Positions 46,906 to 56,434 of a stretch of DNA of 64,000 nt are shown piece by piece; positions within the stretch are counted from its first letter, which is position 1, and each line of letters opens with the position of its first letter. The notes under the pieces were generated by a model. The model had not been told where the DNA came from. It saw only the letters and a list, made by a program, of their open reading frames with translations, and made no database searches. Position numbers and translations under genes: made by a program. Source of the stretch: Stratiolaelaps scimitus (lineage: Eukaryota > Arthropoda > Arachnida > Mesostigmata > Laelapidae); NCBI GenBank assembly GCA_019614645.1, contig JABWDB010000001.1, forward strand, positions 29,319,501-29,383,500. The letters run 5' to 3'.

Positions 46906-49900
46906 GTAGAGGTTATGAAGAAAGCAGAATACTCCATAGCTGATATACGTCTCGCAAATGACGACACGGATCAATAAACAAGGCCACGTGAGCAGACGTT
47001 TGTTTCTCGAGCGCCCTCTTCATGCGTGAATGTTACTGGATGAATACGTCGTCACGCCTAATATAATACACATTTCTGCAGACGGTAGCCACGAAAGAAA
47101 GTCACGAAATTGTGCAAGACGTAACAGTTCAACAGTGGATAAGTATATTTGTGGTAATTATTGATGAGCAGCGTTCAGTGACCCTGATACAGCCAAACGG
47201 TGAACAAGACATATACAGAAGCACGACTGCTTATCATAAGACATTCGTGTTACCTATTTTTACTCTTGGGAAGTGATTGCGGACACGCGATCGTCGATCC
47301 ACCGTATATTTGCTAGGATGACACCATCTATAAGGTGTACCGAATATCGCAACATCGTACACAGCGACGAGAAGCAACTTTGCTGTTCGGTGTCTTGTCT
47401 GGCGAAACAGCCCTACTATATATCCTGCAGTGAGTGTTACTTTTATATGACGGTTGCACCGTTTTACGGTAAATGAGGCCGCTCCTTTTTAGATCTAGAT
47501 CGGCTCAACCGGGAGGGGTTGCGGCCGTTCGCTCTTAGGACAAAACACGATGACAACCTTTCGAAGACAGGTAACTAAACGCCCCTATATATATATATAT
47601 ATTGGTAAGTTACAACAGCTGGCGTTACACATAATTTTTATTTTGTTTTCATCAAAGACTCCTTCTGACTCACGTAGAACTCTTTGCCTTCATTTAACGG
47701 TATCAATTTTTACAATCGGGAGCTTTTTTCTATATACTAGTAGCCATGCCGTGAAGCATCCCTGAAGTCCGCCTGTTTGAGCAGCCAATAAGCAGAAACG
47801 AAAACTCGAGCGGCAAAGTCGTCGTTGCCTTTTACTGTGCACAAGCGGGATATCTGATCGATGATTTAGCTAGAGGTCGATCTCTATGTGTGAACGATCA
47901 CAGAACAGTGAATCAGTCCAATGTTGAACAAGTCTCAGCCACGTCGTGTTTCGCGTTTTTTTTTTTATGATTGAACACATATGTAATCTACACGTAGTGC
48001 GGTTGTGACTGCTAGATGCAGCCTGAAACCATATATATCCCAAAGCAATCACAGGGACTACTTCACTCTTCATGTGACTCTCTGTAGGGGTTTGCAGAAA
48101 AGGATACTACTTTTAAATACCATTATATATTGAAAATTGTGGAACACTAATAATAACAATAACTGTGCAGTCCAAATAGCTGTTGTAGTGTGCCCTGTGC
48201 AGTGTGCAAGAGCGGGCCAGTCCCCAATCCGCAGTCCACCCGCTCTTCCAGGCTTATATAGGCGACAAATATACTTTCTCGCACACACACCCAAGCGAAT
48301 ATGTGCATGTGGAAGCTGTTGGTAGCAACGGAAGGCTACTGCTGCTGATGCTGCTATCGACCCGAGTCAACTTGGGTTGGTCTATGCTGGACTGGGTTGG
48401 GCTATAGACGACGACTGTACGTTCATACGCCCGTTGCCTTTCTCGCCTCTCTTTCTCGCCCTCCATCTCGGGGAGAAAAAGATGAACGGCCGTCCAAAGC
48501 CGACCGAATGAGCCTCCGCCTCACTGAGTCTAGCAGGCTGATGCCGCCAGGTAACCAAGCAAGCTGATGTGGGCTAACCCCATGCAGGTGCTGCTCCCGC
48601 AGCAGCAGTAGCAGCAGCAGCGTAGGCACCGCTGCTAACGGCAATCTTCCACGACTAGTTGATGTTCGCGCCTACCCCGCTGGCTCTTGTTGGAAGTGGA
48701 GTCATTACGCACCATGATTACCTCCGTCAATGGCCGCCGCTGCAAATGTCGACAGCACTGCTGCAGAATGAAAGGAGGGAGCTGCAGACGATGCCGAGAG
48801 CTGGCCGCTGAAGTCGAGCCCACTAGCTCCACCATCACCGGAACCCCTGCGACTTCCGACACCAGCCCGTCCAAGTCACCGCACACAGTCGTCGGGTCGG
48901 CTCTAGTTGCACACGCACATGGCGCATCAGTATGTATGTACACGCTGATGCCCAGTGTGCAGCTGCCTGGCCAGCCTGTAGCTGTAGGTCCATGAAGCAA
49001 ATGCTACCTTTTTCCCGTGTTTCGCCGTTCATGCCACAATCTCTCATCTGCACATCAGACCTACTCGGATCGTCCACCTGCATCCTGCTACACAACGCTC
49101 TACTGTGGAGCGAAAGATGCGTGTGGACCGCGTCTATGGATGACCATCCACCCTAACGGTAGCTGACCGGTCACGCATTCCCGGCTTCGTCATGCATATT
49201 CCATTCAAATGAATCCGCACCACCCCTAACTTGCTGACCTGCCGTTACACCGTACAGGATACCCAGCCGTGGTTGTTCGCGAATAGTCAGCCGTAGCCAG
49301 TTACAGTGGACAGTAGTTGCTAAGCGAATACAACTCGAGTGCCGGCCCCGTCTGAACAACCACTGGCTGCTGTCTCCTGGTCCTGCAGGAGACACCCTTC
49401 GCGGTAGTGGGATGGATTGCGCAGGGGGCCAAACGCTCATTCTTGGTTATGAACATCATAGGAGCGATTGAGAAACAGAACGAGAGAGAGAGAGGAAGCC
49501 GTCGTGCAAACAAGAGATGGGCAGATATCTAGAAGGCAGCTCTCTTCCACGATCTACGTTTCGTGCTTTAGACCGCTCCCTGTATGTAGCCGAGCGACCT
49601 CTCGTCGACGAAATTCGTCGATTTTCCATTTCCGAACCATTACGACAGGTGCGACCGCCGAGGCGTTATCTGGAACAGGCGCCGACCGCGTCATTCCATG
49701 TTGGCGGCGGGCCTAACGTTCTCGTAGAGAAGCCGGCCACAAATTTGAGCGAGTACAGTCGCAGGCAGTTGTGCACAACCGTCTGGCAAGTGCAGGACAC
49801 TTGCACTGCCAGAAAGCGGTTTTGCGACGATAGCCTCCTTCGTTACCAAGCCCCCCGCTAGTTTCTGGACAGCGGTGGCCGTTTTCACAGAGTTATCTAC

Positions 49901-50367
49901 TGACCCTATGATAATTTTATGTATGCACAGACTGAGCTCTCTGCATGATGACCAGCAACATTTTCAGCCAGTACCGTTCTTGGTCGCTATTCAACTTGTT
50001 GGCCTAACGGGCTTTACTTATGCCAAGCCAAACGCCGTCCTTAAAGCAGACCAGTAGCGCTGGCAGCTGGTCGCAGCGTCCGTTGGCTTTCTGCCCAGTG
50101 CTCGTATATCGAACGAAACGCAAGATAGGAAGGCAGCGGTTTCAAGATACTGGCTGCGAGGTTTGTTGGTGAGCGGCCGACAGGCCGAGCTTCGAGTAAC
50201 CACCCTGAGCTGAGTACCGCTGTCGGTTCGGTTCGGATACGGCCACCACCACCGCCGGCACCCGCTAATCCGCGGTGCTCTCGAAACGATTCCCCAACAG
50301 ATGGGCGCGACGCTGAAGGAACACCAGCCTCGAAGCGAGACCTCACTGCGATTGCAAGCACACCGAA

Positions 50368-50392
50368 GCACACACACACACAAACACACACT
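50368..50392. repeat. (CA)n microsatellite
   Basis: An ACAC run with one AAAC interruption near 50370-50392. It makes the opposite-strand frames Cys/Val-rich artefacts. Confidence 0.8.
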
Positions 50393-51529
50393 CTGCGGTA
50401 GCGCGGGCAAGTTTAAGCCGACTTATAGGCTGCTGCAGCCGCCGGCAGCCGCTTGTACGCTGAGACTACCCACAATACTACGCAGGTCCGTACTAACCAC
50501 CAGGCGGGCCGGCTCAAGCGACCCTCTAGCTCACGTTCCAGAGTCCCTAAACATGCTATAATTCCAATGGACCCCTCCTAGTCGCCCAGCCCGTACATGA
50601 GATGGTTGACTAATGCCAGACTAAACAAGACAAGACGCTGGACCTCAACAATACACCGCCGACGGTTTGGGAAGATCTGGATTCACTTTCTATTACTGCT
50701 GTAACATTTCGATGGCAGTGTATATCAATTCCTACCACAACTTGGTATTAGGAGAGTGTGGAGGGACCATCTTAAAAAGCGGCTTAATACGTTCGGCGCA
50801 GCAGAGGCACCGGATGCAGATAGGAAAGAAGGCGAAAAACGAGGGAATGCTGAACCCATTGATATGAGCCGAAGCAATCCTCTCGAATTCTCTCTGGAGC
50901 GGCGATTACAATAGGAATACAACAATGATACAGTGGACGGATACCTGCTGGGCACATATTCAGTATGGTTACGAATAGATGGCTGTGATGGCCGTTCGTG
51001 AGGACTCCGATAAATAGACCTCGTCATAAGCGGGCCAGAGACGTGTAACGCCGTACTAATCGCCGGTCATGCAATACATACTAAACTGATTATAGCTGAT
51101 CCCGGCTTGCGAAGCGCCCACGTGCTAGCAACTCTTTTTAGAACAAAATTTTTCTTAATATAATGGCGGGCCGATAACGCCTCAGGCGTTAGCGGTTCCT
51201 TACAGTAATTTCAGTAATTTCCTAGGTCATCATTGGACTTCGGAAGCACAGCAGCAGTGTCGTCGAAAAATCCGGCTCGTTATAATATGATCAGATTTAT
51301 ATATGATATGATGATCTCAGATGAGCATTGCGATTCGGACAAGGAAAGCTAAATGTAAGGGCAGTTGTTCTCATGACCAATGGTTTGTGAACTTGCTAAG
51401 TCATGTTGACCATTACATGTGACATTGAACATCAACAGGACATCAAACATCAACGTCAGGATGAATGCCGTAAGACGCTAACTTAAGAAGGTTGACTTAG
51501 GCAAAACGCTAACAGGATATCTCACCAAA

Positions 51530-51697
51530 TGTTATATCTGCCTATGTTGTTCAGTCTCATTGAATACGACCATGTTCACTGAGTGTGACTGCGGGACTGA
51601 ATGATTCTTTATTTCGAACACCACTCACAGGAACACTTAAACGACGGAACGACATGATGATGTTCGGATAACCATAACGTTGGTTAACGACACTACA
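51530..51697 (-). repeat. 3' LTR (168 bp)
   Basis: In element orientation it starts TGTAGTGTCG and ends ATATAACA, so it has the TG...CA termini. It contains an AATAAA signal (complement of TTTATT at about 51608-51613). It is identical to 56267-56434. Confidence 0.95.
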
Positions 51698-51709
51698 TTC
51701 TCCCTCCCT
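51698..51709 (-). other. Polypurine tract
   Basis: AGGGAGGGAGAA directly abuts the 3' LTR, as required for plus-strand priming. It overlaps the last codon of the integrase-containing frame. Confidence 0.9.
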
Positions 51710-52868
51710 ATAAATCCGAGGCATCGCTATCATCTGACTCAATTTGAGTAGGCATTTCGACATTCTCCAGAACAACACTGTCATCCTCATTTCCCAATTC
51801 AACTACATAATCTTTCATCCAATGAGGACGTCGCCTATTTCTATTTCCCCGCCCCAGTGGTTCCTGTAACAAAGATAAATCAGTTTCTGAAATAACTCTT
51901 TTCTGAGGTCTACGAGGAAGTTCAATAGATCGTCTAACTGACGATGATGGTGTTCGTGAATTTCGGATTCCCTGTTGAGGTACATTAATTTGATCGGATT
52001 CGTCCACTGTGTGTTGGTCATTCGGTTGTTGTGGTGAAGATAGTTGTTGACTATCAAAATTAATATTCTCTTCGTTTTGTTGTGCGAAGGTTGATTGAGG
52101 GTTCTGCTGTGGTTTTTCTTGTTCATATATGCATAACCCAGGTCCCCATCCAAAGTCAAGGAAATCTTGATTATTATCGGATAACAAAGGTACAGTGGTA
52201 GGCATGGTAGCAGGAGCAAGACGAGCAATATTCCACTTGCGAGAATCACTGGTCAAAAAGGTGGACCGGCCAAGACGCCTTACGATACGCACTGGTGATG
52301 AGTATTTAGATTCAGTCTTTGCGACTATTCCGGGTTTTCTAATCCTAACCCAATCTCCAGGCTTAAATGACCTATTTTTAACCGCCCGACGTTTGTCAGA
52401 GTATTGTTTCTGCCGCATTTGTTTCTCTTTAATATATTTCCTCCATTTTCTCCCCCCCATAGTGACTTTCTTGGGTGACAACACAGTAAGGTTCGAACGC
52501 ATAATACGCCCATGAATAAGTTCGGACGGTGTTTTACCAGTGGTGGCGTGAGGTGTAGCGTTATATGCAGCTACCATCTCGATTACACGCAGTTCGATAT
52601 CATCACGAGCAACTATCTTCGCGGTTTGAATGAATCCACCTAACGTACGATTGAAACGTTCCACCAAACCATTGGCCTGCGGATGGTATACAGCCGTACG
52701 ATGATGTTTAATTCCACGAGAATCCAAAAACTGTTGGAAATAATGACTTGTAAATTGCACGCCATTATCGGACACTAAAGACTGTGGGTTCCCCTCTCTG
52801 GCAAATATTCTCCGAAGAAAACCGAGAATACGGTTAGTTGAAACTTCTGGTACGAATTCTTTTGCCAA
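51708..52868 (-). pseudogene. gypsy integrase C-terminal part plus tail
   Basis: An open frame of about 386 codons carries the rest of the integrase. LVSDNG has the second catalytic Asp (residue 34 of this frame). YHPQANGLVERFNRT has the catalytic Glu (residue 70), exactly 35 residues later, as in the DD(35)E signature. After this come a basic helix, a GPY/F-like segment (FKPGDWVRIRKPG) and a long polar tail ending in an acidic stretch. It overlaps the upstream gag-pol frame by 94 bases in a different phase. The segment that normally joins the zinc-binding domain to this part, with the first catalytic Asp, is absent from both frames. There is no natural ATG at its 5' end. I therefore treat it as the downstream half of a broken pol rather than a separate gene. 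Confidence 0.9.
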
Positions 52869-55800
52869 GGTCCAGAAGGCAAGTTTACTGGAATCATAGG
52901 AGCTGGGACTGCTTGAGCTGTCTTATCCAAATTATTACAAACGCTACACTCACTCACAATTTCTTCTATTTGTTTGTCCATGGCAGGCCACCAAAATTGA
53001 CCTCGCAAGCGTTGCTTTGTACGAACAATACCTTGATGAGCGTCAGAATGAGCCAAATGAACAGCCTTGGGACGCAGAGCTGAAGGTAACACGACCTGCC
53101 TTCCACGAAGTATAACTCCATCAACAACAGACAACTCCTGGAAAATCGGACGCCATGTTGACGATACTTCTTCCGGTCGAGTTCTCTGACATAGCTGGCC
53201 TATAATCTTCCGCAAGTCCTCATCGTTATGACTTTCAACGGCAATGGCGTCCCATTCCATAGGTTTCAGTTCTTCTAAAATGGTGGCAACTACCAAATCC
53301 TCTTCATTTTGGTCATTAAGAATGAATATCTCAGGTATGGGCAGTCTCGACAGCATGTCTGGAACGCAATTACTTGCTCCTGACCGGTATTCAACTGAAT
53401 AATTGTATGGACGTATACGCTCTACCCACCTAGCCATTCTCATCGATTTGCGGCCAGTTCCAGAAGAACCCAATAACGCTACTAAAGCCTGATGATCTGT
53501 TCGCAAAACAAATCGTCGCCCCCACAGAAAAATGTGCCATTTCTCAATAGCGAAAACACATGCAAGTGCTTCTTTTTCACCAGCTGAATAATTACGTTGG
53601 GCACTATCGAGGACACATGATGCATATGCCACTGGGAGTTCCCGATCCCTACACCGTTGTAACAGTACGGCGCCGAGACCATAATCGGAAGCATCTGTGG
53701 CCACAATTGTTTCAAGTGAAGGATCAAAGATGGCCAGGGGAATAGCATTTTTAATTTGTCGTTTCGTGTCCTCAAAGGCAGTCTGCTGTTCAGGACCCCA
53801 CTGAAATGGTACACCTTGTCTAAGAAGCCTTCTCAAGGGTTCGGTTCTATCAGCGAAATGTGGAACACATCGAATGTAGAAACTAGCTGCCCCTAACATT
53901 GACCTCAACTGACCTGAGTTGGTAGGCACCGGTAACATATCTATTGCCTTGGCATTATCCGTTGTTGGACGAACACCTTCAGCACTGATGGTAAATCCAA
54001 CAAAATCAATCTCAGATACGCTGAAAACACACTTGGAGTTCAATGTCATACCAGCATTATCGATACGTGATAGCGCAGCATGCAGACGTTCATCGTGTTC
54101 AGCTTGATTCGCACCAAATATTAACACGTCGTCGAGATATATGACAACACCGTCCAGATCACCAAGGATGTCATGCATGACTTCCTGAAATGCAGCAGGT
54201 GCGGAACTAAGACCCTGTGGCACTCGACGAAAACGGAAAAGACCCCACGGCGTAATGAACGAGGTCATACTACGTGACTGCTCCGCCAACTCTAGTTGGA
54301 AATATGCACTCATTGCATCGATCTTCGAGAATACGGTCGCGCCGCGGAGTTTCAATAAAAGATCCTCTAAATGCGGTATTGGGAAGGAGTTAGTCACAAT
54401 CGCCTTGTTAACCTCTCGCAAGTCGACACAGAACCGCAAACTTCCATTTTTCTTCTGGACAATGACCATGGGCGATACCCATTCAGATGCATCAGTTCGC
54501 TCAATTACACCTTCGCTTTGCATCGAATAGATCATGTGTTTGACTTGGTCCCTTATTTCTAGAGGCAAACGCCTTAGCTTCTGCTGTTTGGGGAAAATAG
54601 CACTTTTTGTCCTGATAATGTGACAGTAACCCTGAAGTTTTCCTAGACTACCACCAAATAAATTTTGAAAACGTTTCAAATGACCTGGCAATTTAACCTC
54701 ATCTACAGCAGAAACCCAACAATGGCCCCTTTCACAATCAATATTCATGCCAAGAGCACGCAACGCGTCCATACCTAAAACTGACTGTCCCTTGTCTACT
54801 ACAAACACTTTGCATCGCGTCCGTCGTCCCTCAAATGCCAAATCAACATCAATTTCTCCTTTAGCTTTAATTGGTTCACCAGTATATGCAACTAAACGTT
54901 TGCTAGCGGGACGCAGTCTATCTAAGTACTTTATGCTATCTTTTATACCTAAGATAGTCGCAGTTGCACCAGAATCTACCATAAATCTAACATCAGTGTT
55001 GTCTACCCTAACTGTACATGATACCCGTTCATCCGAAAGAAAACGTACTGAGTAGACATAAACAATATGCTCATTCATTTCATCATCATTTACTGACAAC
55101 GACGAAATCTTCTTCCATTCTGCACACACGATTCCGTAGTGACCATATTCACGACAGTTTCGACAAACAGCGTTTAATGCGGGACATATTGTATCCTGGG
55201 AAGTATGTCGTGAACTCGTACAGCGTGCACATCGACGAATGACTCGGCCCTTGTTATCATCGCTGAACTGTTTCCGTTGGCCTGTAGTGGTGGTGGTGGT
55301 GGTGGTGGTGTTGCGGGCACCCAACGAGCCCCAACGAGCGCCTCGTTGGCCACCTCTCTGCCAACTGGCCTGTCGACGTATCATATCTACCTCCTCAGCC
55401 GGCAACTCCTGCTGCTCGTCGTACTCTGTATCGTCCACGGTCGACATATTCCTATCTTCGAAACGCTGGCGATTTTCGTTGTCAGAACTGATCTTGCTAA
55501 CTGTATTGACCTGGTGTCGCAACATTGCAGCTGCCGACCCTGAAGCGGCACTAACAGCAAAACGGTTCACCTCCGCCGATTTTCGCTCCACCTGCTTCGC
55601 TAGCATAAGAGCCTTTTCCAGCGTCAGTTCTGTCGACTCCTCGCTTAACAACGCCCGACGGACGTGATCATTAGGCACATTCATGATCAACATTGTCACT
55701 ACTGCTTGGTCCAAATTGAACTTGTCGAATCTGCAGCTCTTGCCAATATTCAAAAGGGCAGCCACGTATTCAGCTACATCTTCGCCTGCGCGAAACGAAC

Positions 55801-56119
55801 GTCCAAGAAATTCCGCGCGCGCGGCTGTCAGCCCCGAACTTGTAACAAAACGAGCTCGCAGAAGGAGAACCGCTGCGTCATATAGTGGTGACTTGCTGTC
55901 CTCCGGCACAGAGACTTCTTGATCCTCTATCGCCTTAAATTGCGCGAACCCTTCAGTACCTAGGCATGACAGCAACAGCGAACGTTTTCGGCTGTCTGAG
56001 GATTTTTCTAGTCCACTGGCCTCCAAATAAACTTCAAACATCGAAATCCATACCTCAAAAGGAATAGCAGGGGGACCGCGGCAAGGAAGGAATGAGTCTG
56101 GAGGTGGCGGACCCGACAT
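52775..56119 (-). CDS. gypsy Gag-Pol (Gag, protease, RT, RNase H, integrase N-term)
   Basis: 1114 codons from an ATG at 56117-56119, about 130 bases after the PBS. Gag occupies roughly residues 1-340. It has a run of nine Thr (271-279) and two zinc knuckles: a variant CX2CX4HX6C at 297-312 and a standard CX2CX4HX4C at 319-332. Protease has DSGA at 382-385. Reverse transcriptase runs about 530-720, with catalytic Asp601 and YLDD at 661-664. RNase H has TDASD (808-812), Glu848 and TDH (874-876). The integrase zinc domain has His1024, His1028, Cys1058 and Cys1061. After GPWQ at about 1083-1086 the frame leaves pol and ends in about 28 unrelated residues. Everything up to the integrase zinc finger looks intact. 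Confidence 0.93.
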   Translation of the reverse strand: MSGPPPPDSFLPCRGPPAIPFEVWISMFEVYLEASGLEKSSDSRKRSLLLSCLGTEGFAQFKAIEDQEVSVPEDSKSPLYDAAVLLLRARFVTSSGLTAARAEFLGRSFRAGEDVAEYVAALLNIGKSCRFDKFNLDQAVVTMLIMNVPNDHVRRALLSEESTELTLEKALMLAKQVERKSAEVNRFAVSAASGSAAAMLRHQVNTVSKISSDNENRQRFEDRNMSTVDDTEYDEQQELPAEEVDMIRRQASWQRGGQRGARWGSLGARNTTTTTTTTTGQRKQFSDDNKGRVIRRCARCTSSRHTSQDTICPALNAVCRNCREYGHYGIVCAEWKKISSLSVNDDEMNEHIVYVYSVRFLSDERVSCTVRVDNTDVRFMVDSGATATILGIKDSIKYLDRLRPASKRLVAYTGEPIKAKGEIDVDLAFEGRRTRCKVFVVDKGQSVLGMDALRALGMNIDCERGHCWVSAVDEVKLPGHLKRFQNLFGGSLGKLQGYCHIIRTKSAIFPKQQKLRRLPLEIRDQVKHMIYSMQSEGVIERTDASEWVSPMVIVQKKNGSLRFCVDLREVNKAIVTNSFPIPHLEDLLLKLRGATVFSKIDAMSAYFQLELAEQSRSMTSFITPWGLFRFRRVPQGLSSAPAAFQEVMHDILGDLDGVVIYLDDVLIFGANQAEHDERLHAALSRIDNAGMTLNSKCVFSVSEIDFVGFTISAEGVRPTTDNAKAIDMLPVPTNSGQLRSMLGAASFYIRCVPHFADRTEPLRRLLRQGVPFQWGPEQQTAFEDTKRQIKNAIPLAIFDPSLETIVATDASDYGLGAVLLQRCRDRELPVAYASCVLDSAQRNYSAGEKEALACVFAIEKWHIFLWGRRFVLRTDHQALVALLGSSGTGRKSMRMARWVERIRPYNYSVEYRSGASNCVPDMLSRLPIPEIFILNDQNEEDLVVATILEELKPMEWDAIAVESHNDEDLRKIIGQLCQRTRPEEVSSTWRPIFQELSVVDGVILRGRQVVLPSALRPKAVHLAHSDAHQGIVRTKQRLRGQFWWPAMDKQIEEIVSECSVCNNLDKTAQAVPAPMIPVNLPSGPWQKNSYQKFQLTVFSVFFGEYLPERGTHSL

Positions 56120-56246
56120 CGTGGTAACTGTGTCAACCGTGTCGTCAGCAATCGCGACAAAACTACCACAAAATCTTAGCCTTCTCGGCTCAGTCTACGT
56201 ACTGACGGCAGACGTTTATTAACATGACACACACACACGCACGTCA

Positions 56247-56264
56247 ATCCTGTCGATTGCGCCA
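56247..56264 (-). other. Primer binding site, serine-tRNA-like
   Basis: TGGCGCAATCGACAGGAT lies two bases inside the 5' LTR. Compared with the 3' end of animal tRNA-Ser of the GCAGTCG acceptor type (from memory), it differs at about three of 18 positions. A mismatch-tolerant serine primer is the likeliest reading. Confidence 0.7.
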
Positions 56265-56266
56265 AA

Positions 56267-56434
56267 TGTTATATCTGCCTATGTTGTTCAGTCTCATTGA
56301 ATACGACCATGTTCACTGAGTGTGACTGCGGGACTGAATGATTCTTTATTTCGAACACCACTCACAGGAACACTTAAACGACGGAACGACATGATGATGT
56401 TCGGATAACCATAACGTTGGTTAACGACACTACA
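56267..56434 (-). repeat. 5' LTR (168 bp)
   Basis: Identical to the LTR at 51530-51697. It should carry the promoter, but I cannot point to a clear TATA box. Confidence 0.95.

Larger units (their letters stand above)
30525..51529. other. 21 kb without an identified gene
   Basis: This region holds GC-rich low-complexity islands (31.05-32.05, 35.85-36.48, 38.5-39.05, 45.8-46.45, 48.15-49.15 and 49.2-50.55 kb) separated by AT-rich sequence. Identified items are SINE-like copies, two hairpins, one NVGCESA motif copy and microsatellites, listed separately. Small open frames such as 30623-30901, 42139-42399 and 49517-49861 have acceptable composition but no motif or convincing splice context. Confidence 0.45.
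51530..56434 (-). mobile_element. Ty3/gypsy LTR retrotransposon, integrase-defective
   Basis: A 4.9-kb element on the minus strand. The order is 5' LTR (56434-56267), serine-tRNA-like PBS, single gag-pol frame, integrase remainder in another frame, PPT and 3' LTR (51697-51530). Both LTRs are 168 bp and identical by eye, implying recent insertion. The flanks (CCAAA on the left, GGCAT on the right) do not form a target-site duplication. The domain order protease-RT-RNase H-integrase is Metaviridae. Very short LTRs, serine-tRNA priming and a basic tail ending in a WMKDYV-like motif suggest the Mag lineage, an inference. No envelope-like frame is present. The integrase is interrupted (see the two coding entries), so this copy cannot integrate by its own enzyme. 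Confidence 0.92.

Noticed and set aside
47273..47476. Possible Tc1 fragment (IVHSDEKQ-like string)
   Set aside because: Only one short string resembles the first-Asp motif, and no flanking transposase motifs are found on either side.
49517..49861. 114-codon plus-strand frame as a first exon
   Set aside because: Reasonable composition and a GTGCGA donor near 49650, but no homology recognised and the other frames are nearly as open.
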